64,000 nucleotides of DNA, taken from contig NZ_JAFKCT010000005.1 in the NCBI RefSeq assembly GCF_017254915.1, positions 248,001 to 312,000 of the forward strand. The letters run 5' to 3'. This document shows positions 1-9,267 of this stretch, piece by piece (positions within the stretch are counted from its first letter, which is position 1; each line of letters starts with the position of its first letter). A program made the translations under genes and the position numbers. The DNA comes from Algoriphagus oliviformis (GTDB lineage Bacteria; Bacteroidota; Bacteroidia; Cytophagales; Cyclobacteriaceae). A model generated the notes under the pieces. That model searched no databases, was not told the DNA's origin, and saw only the letters and a program-made list of their open reading frames with translations.

Positions 1-1577
1 AATACAAACCCCAGACCTCCCTTTCGCTTTCCCGTCCCGCTGAGTTTTTGACCCCAAAAGCCATCCTAAGAAGAGAAAAGGAGGCAATCCAGCCAGACAG
101 CTTAGACTTGCCGGTGTCGGCAAAATACCTCAGCGAGGTGGCCGACCTGTCGGAGTACGTGCTTTATACCAGTAAATGGATGAATGCCGCTGTGTTGGTC
201 GCGGATCAGGCGGGGAGGGATGCCATGGTTGCGCTTCCCTTTGTGGATAGGGTGGAGCTGGTGGCTAGAGGCTTTTTGGAAAAGCCAAATGCCAGACTGC
301 GCAACCAAGTAGATGACGGCGTGACCGTGGAGAAGGAAGGAAGAGTCTCCAAGCTGAATACCCGTGAGCTGGCCCTCACGGACAATTCCTATGATTTTCA
401 AAATGAACTGATCGGCATAGACCGTATGCACGCCGATGGCTATACGGGCAACGGGGTGCTGATCGCGGTTTTTGATGCAGGTTTTCCGGGCACCAACACC
501 AGCTCGGCCCTTGCGCATCTTTTCTCCAACAACCAAATCATCGCCGAAAAGGACTTTGTCCGGCCTTGGAACAGTGACATTTTCACCGCACATCAGCACG
601 GCACCAATGTCCTTTCGCTCATCGCGGCAAATGAGCCTGGCAAGCTCGTGTCGGGAGCCTATGACTCGGATTTTATTCTGATGATCACCGAGGAAGTGGC
701 AACGGAATACCGCGTGGAAGAGTTGAACTGGGTGCGCGCGGCCGAGTACTCGGACAGTCTGGGCGTGGACATCATCAGCAGCTCAGTGGGCTATTGGGAT
801 TTTGACGATTTGGATATGAACTACCGTCTGGAAGACCTGGATGGAAAGACCACAGTGATCACCAGAGGAGCGAGCATTGCCTCCGGCAAAGGAATATTGG
901 TGGTCAACTCGGTGGGAAACTATGGAGCCAGCGGAGCTTCCAGCTTGGTCGCTCCGGCTGATGCGGAAGATATCATCTCGGTGGGCTCCGTAAAGACGAA
1001 TGGTGAAGTCTCGACTTTCAGCTCCAGAGGCCCGACTGGAGACGGACGCTTCAAGCCGGAACTGTCGGCTTTTGGCGACAGTCCCAGCCTGATCCGCTCC
1101 AATGGTTCGGTGGGTTCCTCGAGCGGCACGTCTTTTTCCGCACCTCAGATCACGGCGCTGGCCGCTGGGCTCTGGGAGGCAAAGCCAGAATGGACGAAAG
1201 CCCAGCTGATGGAGAACCTTTTTAGAAGCGCCAGCCAGTATGACGCCCCTAACAACCTGCTCGGCTACGGAGTTCCCAACTACTATGATGCGCTCTATGG
1301 GGAGATTCTTTCCGCTCCAGAGGAGGAAAAGAAAGCGTTGAGGTTATTCCCCAATCCCATTCAAGGCGATGTATTGAGCATTCACTTTGGCACTGGAAGC
1401 AGCTGCACAATCCGGCTGGTCGACACGGGCGGAAGGACGCTTCTGGAGCAGGAGCTTCTGAGGACAAACACTTCCTCTCCCTACACGCTGGGTCTGCAGG
1501 ACATCAAGCCTGGCTTGTACTTGGTCTTATTGAGCGAGGGAGGCTATGTGAAGCATACCAAACTGATAAGGCATTAG
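1..1577 (+). CDS. S8 (subtilisin-like) serine peptidase with T9SS sorting tail, 5' end outside window
   Basis: Exported endopeptidase of the subtilase family. The catalytic triad is visible: Asp in AVFDAGF (codon 474-476), His in HGTNVL (597-599) and Ser in GTSFSAP (1131-1133). The last ~80 residues, beginning LRLFPNP and ending in a Leu-Tyr-Leu-Val strand and a basic tail, fit a type A T9SS C-terminal sorting domain, so the protein should cross the outer membrane by the Por/Gld system. The reading frame is open to the left edge of the window: codons from position 3 encode SLSRPAEFLTPKAILRR, which resembles the conserved N-terminal propeptide-like region of Cytophagales subtilases. The TTG at 48 is therefore internal and the true start lies upstream. 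524 codons are visible. Confidence 0.88.
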   Translation, partial: YKPQTSLSLSRPAEFLTPKAILRREKEAIQPDSLDLPVSAKYLSEVADLSEYVLYTSKWMNAAVLVADQAGRDAMVALPFVDRVELVARGFLEKPNARLRNQVDDGVTVEKEGRVSKLNTRELALTDNSYDFQNELIGIDRMHADGYTGNGVLIAVFDAGFPGTNTSSALAHLFSNNQIIAEKDFVRPWNSDIFTAHQHGTNVLSLIAANEPGKLVSGAYDSDFILMITEEVATEYRVEELNWVRAAEYSDSLGVDIISSSVGYWDFDDLDMNYRLEDLDGKTTVITRGASIASGKGILVVNSVGNYGASGASSLVAPADAEDIISVGSVKTNGEVSTFSSRGPTGDGRFKPELSAFGDSPSLIRSNGSVGSSSGTSFSAPQITALAAGLWEAKPEWTKAQLMENLFRSASQYDAPNNLLGYGVPNYYDALYGEILSAPEEEKKALRLFPNPIQGDVLSIHFGTGSSCTIRLVDTGGRTLLEQELLRTNTSSPYTLGLQDIKPGLYLVLLSEGGYVKHTKLIRH

Positions 1578-1633
1578 CCGATTTTGTCCCGCCGCCGGAT
1601 TTTACTTGATTTGTATAGTTTAAGATACCCACT

Positions 1634-2284
1634 ATGTCTCCATTGATTGCCCCGTCCATACTTGCCGCCGACTTTGCCAACCTCCAGACTGAAGTCGAGA
1701 TGCTCAATCGATCCGCGGCGGATTACATCCATGTGGATATCATGGACGGCGTTTTTGTTCCAAATATCTCCTTTGGCATTCCCGTGACCGAGGCGATCCA
1801 GCGGCATGCGAAGAAGCCGCTGGACGTCCATCTGATGATCGTCAATCCGGATCCTTACCTGGAGGCCTTTCGTCGTGCCGGAGCGGAAAATATCTCGGTG
1901 CACTACGAGGCCTGCCCCCATCTCCACCGCACGGTGCAGGCTATTCATGGCCTCGGTGCCAAGGCCGGCGTCGCCATCAATCCCCACACTTCCGTATCTC
2001 TTCTCGAGGAAATAATAGCGGAGATTGACCTGGTCTGCATGATGTCGGTCAATCCCGGGTTTGGAGGCCAGAAGTTCATCGAAAACACCTATTCCAAAGT
2101 CTCCCGCCTAAAGGATTTGATCCTGAAAAAAGGCGCCGCGACCAAGATCGAAATCGATGGGGGAGTGAACGAGCAGAATGCCCAAAAGCTTGTGTCCGAG
2201 GGTGCCGACATCCTGGTGGCAGGCAGTTTTGTGTTCAGTTCGGCAGATCCCGTCGCGACGATAGCGAGGCTGAAATCGTCTTAA
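1634..2284 (+). CDS. rpe: ribulose-phosphate 3-epimerase
   Basis: Interconverts D-ribulose 5-phosphate and D-xylulose 5-phosphate in the non-oxidative pentose phosphate pathway; cytoplasmic TIM barrel. The 216-residue length is normal. Family signatures are visible in order: APSILAADF at the N terminus, HVDIMDGVFVPN (metal and catalytic Asp), DVHLMI, SVNPGFGGQKF and EIDGGV (second catalytic Asp) with VAGSFVF as the phosphate-binding end. The ATG at 1634 precedes the conserved APSIL block by only three residues, so the start is secure. It lies 56 bp after the subtilase with no obvious terminator between. Confidence 0.97.
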   Translation: MSPLIAPSILAADFANLQTEVEMLNRSAADYIHVDIMDGVFVPNISFGIPVTEAIQRHAKKPLDVHLMIVNPDPYLEAFRRAGAENISVHYEACPHLHRTVQAIHGLGAKAGVAINPHTSVSLLEEIIAEIDLVCMMSVNPGFGGQKFIENTYSKVSRLKDLILKKGAATKIEIDGGVNEQNAQKLVSEGADILVAGSFVFSSADPVATIARLKSS

Positions 2285-2403
2285 ATTTGCCTGAAATTCG
2301 CACTACCGCTTATCACAAAATATCTTAAAAGGACATTTTTTGCTTGGTTTTTGAGGCTTAGAAGGTTTAATTGAAAGCTTAACAATTTTAAACTAAGACG
2401 ATT

Positions 2404-2904
2404 ATGAGAAAGATTTGGATGTTTATGTTCCTTTTTGGAGGATTGAGTTTGGCGGCATTTGCCCAGGAAGCTGCTGGAGAAGAGACTGTTACGGATGATG
2501 AACTGAAGAAGTTCGCCAATGTGGAATTTATGACTTCTGAATTTGTGGACAAAAAAACAGAAGAGCTGAAGAACATGATCCTCAACAATGAGGTCATCGA
2601 CGGCGGCGCAAGATACAACGAGATCAAAGCGGCTTGGGGCGATGCTGCCAAAGAGGCGGAAATCGAACTGACAGATGAGGAAAGAGCAGCCTACAAAGCG
2701 ATCAAGGATTTCCAGGATTCGCTGCAGAGCTCCGTGGTGGAATACAAGACTGAGCTGATCAAGGATGACGAGGTGCTCGGCGTATCTACCTACAATAAAG
2801 TGAACGGCGCCATCAAGGAAGATCCGGCTATGAAAGAGAAGCTGGATCAGATGGTAGAAGAAATGAAAAGCAAGGACGAGGACGGCGAAGCTCCGGTGAA
2901 GTAA
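2404..2904 (+). CDS. exported acidic helical protein of unknown function
   Basis: I do not recognise the family. The first ~20 residues are a clear Sec signal peptide (MRKIWMFMFLFGG, cleavage likely after AFA before QEA), so the mature ~146-residue protein is periplasmic or surface-exposed. The mature part is rich in Glu, Asp and Lys, has no cysteine, and looks largely helical or coiled (for example the EELKNMI and EKLDQMVEEMKSK stretches). It is a single-gene unit followed by a strong hairpin terminator. It could be a small chaperone-like or adaptor protein, but nothing in the sequence decides this. Confidence 0.8.
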   Translation: MRKIWMFMFLFGGLSLAAFAQEAAGEETVTDDELKKFANVEFMTSEFVDKKTEELKNMILNNEVIDGGARYNEIKAAWGDAAKEAEIELTDEERAAYKAIKDFQDSLQSSVVEYKTELIKDDEVLGVSTYNKVNGAIKEDPAMKEKLDQMVEEMKSKDEDGEAPVK

Positions 2905-2926
2905 GGTTCTTGGCAAAAGATTTGAA

Positions 2927-2960
2927 GAAGTCTCCCCAAAAAGGAGGCTTCTTTTTTTAT
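2927..2960 (+). terminator. Rho-independent terminator of the 2404-2904 gene
   Basis: Inverted repeat GAAG-T-CTCC (2927-2935) and GGAG-G-CTTC (2943-2951) with a 7-nt loop, followed directly by seven T residues. Confidence 0.85.
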
Positions 2961-2997
2961 TTTCACACCATCCGAACCACCGCGTCGTTTACTTACC

Positions 2998-4017
2998 ATG
3001 ACCATCAGAAAAACCGTTCTCCTCGCAGTTGCCTTTCAATTCCTTATTCTTCACGCCTTTGCCCAGGATGAGGACATCTTTGGGATCAGCACCAAAGCCA
3101 AAAATCCCAAGAGTGAATCCGGCGTGGGCAACGTTTTTAGGAATGTCCTGGAGGCCTTCGCCGTGGAATTTTCGACGGGAGCTGCCTATCACCAGATAGG
3201 CACGGACTTTTACTCCGAAAATCCTTCACTCTATCCCATCTCCCAATACCAAAACCTGGAGAATTCGGAATTCAGCCTGCAGGATACGCTCTCGCTGTCC
3301 AGCAATGAGTGGATCTTCCCCCTGCTGAATGGCGGCGTCCGGATCAACCTCTTCAATCTGTTGACCATTGGCGGAGGGTATGGCATGGAGTGGGGCAACT
3401 TGGCGCCGATGAGGGGCAATGACCACGAGTTCCAGTTTGAGGGAGCTACCTACCAGATCAGCAAATATTACGGCACCGTGGGGCTGGTGCTTTTTGACGC
3501 CAAGCGTCGCCAAAGCATTCTCAAATGGCAATACCGAAAGTATAGCAGCAACAACCTATACATGCAGTCAGAGCTCCGTCAGCGGGCGAGAGCCAACTAT
3601 CCATGGAGATTTATTTTGGAGGGGGAGTTTGGAAAAATGAATTTGAAAAAATCCTACGACCCGGCGCTGGCTACGGGGGGAGCTCCCTACGTGCCGCGGC
3701 TGGCGGTGTCGGAGGATCCTTATTTTGGCGTTTCCATGCGGGTCGAATACGATTTCTCCGAGTATGCCAAGGTCTTCGTGAAAGGAGGGGCGGAGTTTAG
3801 GGAATTTACCTACGCTGCTTCTGATTTTTCTGAGTTTCAAAACATTGACCAAACCGTCTATGGACTACAGGCCGGCTTGGCCATCAAGATTCCCGGGACC
3901 AAGCGTTGCAAAATCCAGGGCTGCGGCGTGGTGATGAAGCACCTCCATGACGGAGTAGAGTACCGGGGAAGCTCCATTTTCAACATGCAAAACCGCAAAA
4001 TAGGGCAGTGGTATTGA
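2998..4017 (+). CDS. exported, probably outer-membrane beta-rich protein of unknown function
   Basis: The 339-residue product begins with a signal peptide (MTIRKTVLLAVAFQF, cleavage likely after AFA before QDE). The rest alternates hydrophobic and polar residues with many aromatic and Gly residues (for example LTIGGGYGMEWG, YGTVGLVLF, VKGGAEFREF), as in small outer-membrane barrels. A Cys pair (RCKIQGCG) lies close to the C terminus, after which the chain ends WY rather than in a typical barrel-terminal Phe. Function unknown. It is followed by its own terminator before gyrA. Confidence 0.75.
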   Translation: MTIRKTVLLAVAFQFLILHAFAQDEDIFGISTKAKNPKSESGVGNVFRNVLEAFAVEFSTGAAYHQIGTDFYSENPSLYPISQYQNLENSEFSLQDTLSLSSNEWIFPLLNGGVRINLFNLLTIGGGYGMEWGNLAPMRGNDHEFQFEGATYQISKYYGTVGLVLFDAKRRQSILKWQYRKYSSNNLYMQSELRQRARANYPWRFILEGEFGKMNLKKSYDPALATGGAPYVPRLAVSEDPYFGVSMRVEYDFSEYAKVFVKGGAEFREFTYAASDFSEFQNIDQTVYGLQAGLAIKIPGTKRCKIQGCGVVMKHLHDGVEYRGSSIFNMQNRKIGQWY

Positions 4018-4032
4018 TGGTCTGAAGGCCTC

Positions 4033-4072
4033 GCAAGGTTTGAATCTTGGGTTTCGAAACCTTGCAGTTTTT
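4033..4072 (+). terminator. terminator-like hairpin between the 2998-4017 gene and gyrA
   Basis: Perfect 9-bp inverted repeat GCAAGGTTT (4033-4041) and AAACCTTGC (4057-4065) followed by AGTTTTTA. It sits 15 bp after the upstream stop codon and 40 bp before gyrA, so it probably ends the upstream transcript and may also form part of the gyrA leader or promoter region. Confidence 0.6.
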
Positions 4073-4112
4073 ACTATCTTGCAGCTTAATTTGAAGCGCG
4101 AAAAAGTACTTT

Positions 4113-6635
4113 ATGGCCCAAGGAGAGAACGAGCACATCATACCAATCAATATTGAGGAGGAAATGCGTGGTGCCTACATCGATTATTCGATGTCGGTCA
4201 TTGTTTCCAGAGCACTTCCTGATGTCCGAGATGGACTCAAGCCAGTTCACAGACGCATTCTCTACGGGATGCAGGAGCTCGGCGTATTGCACAACAAACC
4301 CTATAAAAAATCAGCCAGAATCGTCGGGGAAGTATTGGGTAAATACCACCCCCACGGAGACTCCGCAGTTTACGAGACGATGGTCCGTATGGCCCAGGAT
4401 TGGTCCCTGAGATATCCCTTGGTCGATGGCCAGGGTAACTTTGGGTCTATTGACGGGGACAATGCCGCCGCAATGCGATATACCGAAGCAAGGCTGAAGC
4501 GCATCGCCGAGGAGCTGCTGGTGGACATCAACAAGGATACGGTCGATTTCCAGTTCAACTTTGACGACTCCCTGAAAGAGCCTACGGTATTGCCTGCCAA
4601 GGTGCCAGCCCTGCTCCTGAACGGAGCTTCCGGTATTGCGGTGGGTATGGCGACGAACATGGCCCCGCACAACCTGGGCGAGGTCATCGATGGTATCGTG
4701 GCCTATATTGATAACAAGGAAATCACCGTGGCCGAGCTGATGAAGTTTATCATCGCTCCGGACTTCCCTACGGGCGGGATTATCTATGGCTACAATGGCG
4801 TGAAGGCAGCTTTCGAAACCGGAAGGGGCAGGATCGTTCTTCGAGGCAAGGCCAACGTGGAGACCAAGGACGGAGGAAACAAGGAGATGATCGTCATCAC
4901 CGAAATCCCTTACATGGTCAACAAGGCCAACATGGTGGAAAAAACCGCCGCCCTGATCAACGAAAAGAAAATCGAGGGCATCTCTGCCATCCGCGACGAG
5001 TCTGACCGCTCCGGGATGCGGATCGTCTACGAGCTCAAGCGTGACGCAGTATCCAGCGTCGTACTAAACAACCTCTACAAGCACACCGCGCTACAGACTT
5101 CCTTCTCAGTAAACAATGTGGCTCTCGTCAAGGGAAGACCCCACACGCTCAACCTGAAGGATCTTATCGTCCACTATGTCGCACATAGACACGAGGTGGT
5201 GATCCGCAGGACCGAGTACGAGCTCAAGGAAGCAGAGAAAAGAGCGCATATCCTCCAGGGCTATCTTATTGCCCTAGACCATCTGGATGAGGTCATTTCA
5301 CTGATCAGAAACTCCCCTGATCCAGAGACTGCGAGAAACGGTCTGATGGAGCGATTTGAACTGAGTGAGATTCAGGCCCGAGCGATCCTGGATATGAGGC
5401 TACAGCGCCTCACAGGCATGGAGCGGGAGAAGATCCAGCAGGAATACAAAGAAATCATGGCACTCATCGAGGAGCTGAAAGAGATCTTGGCCAATGAAGA
5501 CAAGCGAATGGAAATCATCAAGACCGAACTGGTCGAGATGAAAGATCGCTATTCCGATGACCGTCGTACCGAGATCGAGCACAACGCGGAGGACTTCAGC
5601 TACGAAGACATGATCCCTAATGAGGAAGTGGTGATTACCGTTTCCCACCAGGGATATGTGAAGCGCACTGCGCTGACCGAATACCGCACCCAAGGAAGGG
5701 GCGGGGTAGGTTCCAAAGGAGTGAGTACCAAAGAGGATGACTGGACCGAATATATTTTCACCGCATCCACCCACAATTACCTTTTGATCTTTACCGATAA
5801 GGGTAAGCTGTTTTGGCTGAAGACCTATGCGATACCTGAAGGGTCCAAGACCGCCAAAGGCCGCCCTATCCAGAATTTGATCAACATCGAGTCCGACGAC
5901 AAGATCCGATCCATCATCCAAGTGGATAGCCTTGACGACGAGGATTACATCAACAACCACTTCTTGGTCATGATCACCAAGCAGGGCGTGATCAAAAAGA
6001 CTACGCTTGAGCAATACAGCCGACCAAGATCCAATGGTATCATTGCCCTGAATATCAGGGAGGACGACCAGCTGGTCAATGTCAGCATGACCAACGGCAG
6101 CCAGCATATCGTGATCGCCGCCAAGTCTGGCCGTGCGATCCACTTCCCGGAAACAGCGGTGCGCCCAATGGGCCGTACAGCGACAGGAGTGAAGGCGATA
6201 ACGTTAAATGGTGATAAAGATTATGTCATTGGCATGGTTTGTGCCTCAGAGGAAGATGCCACCCTACTGGTAGTCTCCGAAAAAGGCTACGGAAAACGCT
6301 CCGAACTGGAGGAATACCGAATCACCAACCGTGGTGGCAAAGGAGTGAAAGCGATGAATGTGACGGATAAAACCGGTGCGTTGGTTGCGATCAAAGAGGT
6401 GGTGGATACGGATGATCTGATGATCATCAACAAGTCCGGCATCATGATCAGAATCTCCATGGACGAACTCAGGGTGATGGGCCGAGCTACCCAGGGGGTG
6501 AGGCTGATCCGAGTGGGAGAGGGAGACGAAATCTCCTCCGTGGAGAAAATCTCCAGAGAGGAAGAATTGGAAAATCAGGATTCTTCTGATCTTGCAAACC
6601 AATCTTCTGAAAGTACAGAAGAACCTAAAGAGTAA
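4113..6635 (+). CDS. gyrA: DNA gyrase subunit A
   Basis: DNA breakage-reunion subunit of gyrase, which introduces negative supercoils as a GyrA2GyrB2 complex. At 840 residues it has the usual length. The winged-helix/tower region holds the catalytic Tyr123 in AMRYTEARL, and the quinolone-determining region reads [10 protein letters not shown] with Ser84 and Glu88 at the E. coli 83 and 87 positions, that is, a sensitive-type sequence. Near residue 527 a [10 protein letters not shown] stretch matches the GyrA box that wraps DNA and distinguishes gyrase from topoisomerase IV. The six-bladed C-terminal pinwheel follows, and the tail is acidic ([10 protein letters not shown]). The partner gyrB is not in this window; parE and parC lie about 39-42 kb downstream. 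Confidence 0.97.
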   Translation: MAQGENEHIIPINIEEEMRGAYIDYSMSVIVSRALPDVRDGLKPVHRRILYGMQELGVLHNKPYKKSARIVGEVLGKYHPHGDSAVYETMVRMAQDWSLRYPLVDGQGNFGSIDGDNAAAMRYTEARLKRIAEELLVDINKDTVDFQFNFDDSLKEPTVLPAKVPALLLNGASGIAVGMATNMAPHNLGEVIDGIVAYIDNKEITVAELMKFIIAPDFPTGGIIYGYNGVKAAFETGRGRIVLRGKANVETKDGGNKEMIVITEIPYMVNKANMVEKTAALINEKKIEGISAIRDESDRSGMRIVYELKRDAVSSVVLNNLYKHTALQTSFSVNNVALVKGRPHTLNLKDLIVHYVAHRHEVVIRRTEYELKEAEKRAHILQGYLIALDHLDEVISLIRNSPDPETARNGLMERFELSEIQARAILDMRLQRLTGMEREKIQQEYKEIMALIEELKEILANEDKRMEIIKTELVEMKDRYSDDRRTEIEHNAEDFSYEDMIPNEEVVITVSHQGYVKRTALTEYRTQGRGGVGSKGVSTKEDDWTEYIFTASTHNYLLIFTDKGKLFWLKTYAIPEGSKTAKGRPIQNLINIESDDKIRSIIQVDSLDDEDYINNHFLVMITKQGVIKKTTLEQYSRPRSNGIIALNIREDDQLVNVSMTNGSQHIVIAAKSGRAIHFPETAVRPMGRTATGVKAITLNGDKDYVIGMVCASEEDATLLVVSEKGYGKRSELEEYRITNRGGKGVKAMNVTDKTGALVAIKEVVDTDDLMIINKSGIMIRISMDELRVMGRATQGVRLIRVGEGDEISSVEKISREEELENQDSSDLANQSSESTEEPKE

Positions 6636-6661
6636 CCGAACAATTAAGATAAATAACGCTA

Positions 6662-7870
6662 ATGAAAAAGCTGATTCTCTCTTTGGCACTGCTAAGTGCT
6701 ACATCCTTGGCCTTTGCTCAAAAGAAAGTAGTAAGGGAAGCCGAAAAAGGATATAAATCCGGAAACTATGACGCTGCACTGACTGCGATCAACGCTGCCG
6801 CTACCAATCCAGAAACCAGCGGTGACCCTGCGACTTTCTTACTGAAAGCCCAAATCCAAACCAAAATGTTTGGTTCGGACTCTTCCAACACCATGGAGAC
6901 CGTAGAAATGGGCGCCGAGGCATTGGAAACTTACAACAAGTCTTTCGAAATGGCCGGAGCCGACAAGTCTTCAGGTGTAGGTAAAGACGTCTATGCTGAG
7001 GACATGCCAGGCGTACCGGACAACATGCGTCCTTACTCCATACTCACTCTGAAAAACATCTCTTTTGACAAAGGCATCGAAAGATACAACGTCGAAGATC
7101 TGGAGATGGCCTATGAGTTCTTCAACCTGGCTGGCGAGATTGACCAGAAAGATACCACGATCCACTACAATGCCGGTTTCTTGGCAAACGACCTGGGTAA
7201 ATTTGAGGAAGCTAAAAAGCACTTCGGCTACCTGCTGGAGGTTCCTGAATACAACAAGTTGAACGCTTACTACTTCATGGTTCAGATCCTGAGCACAGAA
7301 GAGAAGAATCCAGAGGCGGCTTATGAGTTGGTAAACAAGGCAAAGGCTGACTATCCAAACGACAAAGTCCTGGCTGAGTATGAAATCCAGCTCTTGCTGC
7401 AACTGAACAAGATGGATGAAGCAATGGCCCAAATCAAGGATGCGCTTGCCAACGATCCAAACAACACGGGTTTGCTGCTGAGATCAGGATATCTGAAGGA
7501 ACAAGCGGGTGACACAGACGGAGCACTGGTTGATTACAAAAAGTCTGTAGAGGTAGATCCAAACTTCTTCGAAGGCAACTACTACACCGGCGCGCTGCTG
7601 CTGGAGCAGGCAACAAAAATGCTGAACACGCTGAACGATCTTTCTGACGCTGAGTGGGAAAAACAGTCCCCGATCATCGGCAAAAAGGCTGACGAAAACT
7701 ACAAGAGCTCTGTTGCCTACTTCTCAAAGGCCCTTGAGCTCAAGCCGGACAACACCGACATCATGATCATTCTCTTCCAAGTCCACAACAGATTGAAAAA
7801 CACTGCTGAGGCGGAAGCGATGAACAAGAAATTGACTGAACTTCTTGGTCCAAACTGGCAAGAAAACTAA
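6662..7870 (+). CDS. exported tetratricopeptide repeat protein
   Basis: 402-residue protein with a signal peptide (MKKLILSLALLSATS, cleavage likely after AFA before QKK), so periplasmic. It is built of TPR units, clearest at YNVEDLEMAYEFFNLAGEI, YNAGFLANDLGKFEEAKKHF and LVDYKKSVEVDPNFFEGNY, the last followed by an aligned final repeat FSKALELKPDNTDI. TPR arrays scaffold protein complexes; no catalytic domain is visible. It starts 26 bp after gyrA with no terminator between, so it may be co-transcribed, and a strong terminator follows. Confidence 0.88.
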   Translation: MKKLILSLALLSATSLAFAQKKVVREAEKGYKSGNYDAALTAINAAATNPETSGDPATFLLKAQIQTKMFGSDSSNTMETVEMGAEALETYNKSFEMAGADKSSGVGKDVYAEDMPGVPDNMRPYSILTLKNISFDKGIERYNVEDLEMAYEFFNLAGEIDQKDTTIHYNAGFLANDLGKFEEAKKHFGYLLEVPEYNKLNAYYFMVQILSTEEKNPEAAYELVNKAKADYPNDKVLAEYEIQLLLQLNKMDEAMAQIKDALANDPNNTGLLLRSGYLKEQAGDTDGALVDYKKSVEVDPNFFEGNYYTGALLLEQATKMLNTLNDLSDAEWEKQSPIIGKKADENYKSSVAYFSKALELKPDNTDIMIILFQVHNRLKNTAEAEAMNKKLTELLGPNWQEN

Positions 7871-7884
7871 GATCGAATTTCAAC

Positions 7885-7916
7885 AAAGGCCGACTGAAAT
7901 GTCGGCCTTTTTTTTG
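7885..7916 (+). terminator. Rho-independent terminator after the TPR gene
   Basis: Stem AAGGCCGAC / GTCGGCCTT with a 6-nt TGAAAT loop, running into a T tract of at least eight residues. Confidence 0.92.
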
Positions 7917-8021
7917 GCCTTAGGAAAGTGTAGCTTTTTTGCCGGCTTGGCCGTCTACTGACTTGGATACTGACTTTTGTCATCTCTGCCCAAAAGCCTG
8001 AGTTCTGAAAGGAATTTTAAA

Positions 8022-8029
8022 TAGTTTTG
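8022..8029 (+). promoter_or_regulatory. candidate -7 promoter element (TAGTTTTG)
   Basis: Exact match to the Bacteroidota -7 consensus TAnnTTTG, 29 bp upstream of the PagL-like gene. No convincing -33 TTG is found at the usual 17-21 bp spacing, so only the -7 half is supported. Confidence 0.3.
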
Positions 8030-8058
8030 CACTACCTAATCCAAGCGGAAGAGAATTT

Positions 8059-9174
8059 ATGTTTTATCTGATTAAAGTTGGATTTTTCCTGTCTTTGATT
8101 TTTTTGGTCAGCACGGTTTCCGCCCAGAATCCCAAGTTTCAGAAGTCGCTTTCCTTCTCCTACGAAACAGGCCCCATGCTCAGCAATGGCACTGACTGGG
8201 GCAACGAAATCAAGGATGCGGTGGATTTCAAAGCCATCGATGTCAAGTTTGGCTGGAGAAAGCTGTCCAACACCAAGTTTAACTACCTGTACAGATATCC
8301 GACCTTGGGCTTGGGCTTCAATACGACCCTAAAGTACTACCAAGAAATAGGCAAGCCCCAGGCTCTGTATGGTTTTATGGAGATTCCATTCTCCGTTTTG
8401 GGACAAAGGAAAAGGGTGAGTTTCGGCTATTTCACGCAATTGGGATTGGGCTTCAACCTAAAGCCCTACGATTCGCTTTCGAACCCCAACAACAAGTACA
8501 TTGGCTCCAAGGTCAATGCCTACATCCACATGGGCGTCAATTCCACAGTCCGGATTTCGCCAAGGACGGATTTTCAGGCCAGCCTGGGCCTAAAGCATTA
8601 CTCCAATGGTTCGGCCAAGAAGCCGAATGCGGGTATTAACCTTTTTCCTCTTAACCTGGCGATGAAGATCAAGCTGGGAGAGCTGCAGCCCACGCCAAAC
8701 GCCGCTCCCGACTTTGCCAAGAAGGAGTTGAAGACCTTTTGGAATCTGGCGCTCTACACGGGAATCAAGAATTACGAGATCGGCGATCCGGTGTATTTCA
8801 GGGGCGGTGTGGGATTCAATTACCTTTTGGAGCCGACTTACAAATACCGCTTGGGCTTGGGGATGGATCTGTTTTGGGCGCAGGGCATGGAGTCGAGATT
8901 TCCAGAGGAAAGCTTTTCCTTCAAAGACCAGACTTCCTTGGCTTTGGTCGGCTCTTGGGAGTGGCAGCTGACCGAGCAGCTGTACGTGCCGATCGGGCTG
9001 GGAGTGTACTTGTACTCCAATGAATTGAATCAGGAAATGAGCTGGTTCTACGAGCGTATCGGTGCGCGGTACCGCTTTGATAACAACATGTTTGCAGGCT
9101 TGCAGATCAAAGCCCACAAAGCGAAAGCCGACTTTTTTGAGTTTACCGTGGGCTATACGATTCCCGGAAAGTGA
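8059..9174 (+). CDS. PagL-like outer-membrane acyloxyacyl hydrolase (lipid A 3-O-deacylase family)
   Basis: Probable outer-membrane enzyme that removes an acyl chain from lipid A. The 371-residue protein has a signal peptide (cleavage after VSA before QNP) and beta-barrel-like alternation throughout. The diagnostic block is GLKHYSNGSAKKPNAGIN near residues 176-193, matching the His-Ser catalytic dyad and the Asn-Gly/Pro-Asn surroundings of PagL-type deacylases. It is about twice as long as Pseudomonas PagL, as is usual for Bacteroidota members, with a second barrel-like half after residue ~215. It is a single gene, preceded by a TAGTTTTG promoter-like element. Confidence 0.75.
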   Translation: MFYLIKVGFFLSLIFLVSTVSAQNPKFQKSLSFSYETGPMLSNGTDWGNEIKDAVDFKAIDVKFGWRKLSNTKFNYLYRYPTLGLGFNTTLKYYQEIGKPQALYGFMEIPFSVLGQRKRVSFGYFTQLGLGFNLKPYDSLSNPNNKYIGSKVNAYIHMGVNSTVRISPRTDFQASLGLKHYSNGSAKKPNAGINLFPLNLAMKIKLGELQPTPNAAPDFAKKELKTFWNLALYTGIKNYEIGDPVYFRGGVGFNYLLEPTYKYRLGLGMDLFWAQGMESRFPEESFSFKDQTSLALVGSWEWQLTEQLYVPIGLGVYLYSNELNQEMSWFYERIGARYRFDNNMFAGLQIKAHKAKADFFEFTVGYTIPGK

Positions 9175-9267
9175 TAAGTTGGATCTCGGAATTTTATCCA
9201 CTAGTCACAAAATATTTTTATTTGGTCTGAGAATAGGATAGCTTTCTGTGTCAATCAAAAGCCCAAT

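Noticed and set aside
4033..4112. Riboswitch or regulatory leader of gyrA
   Set aside because: The hairpin is simple and followed by T residues, best explained as the upstream gene's terminator.
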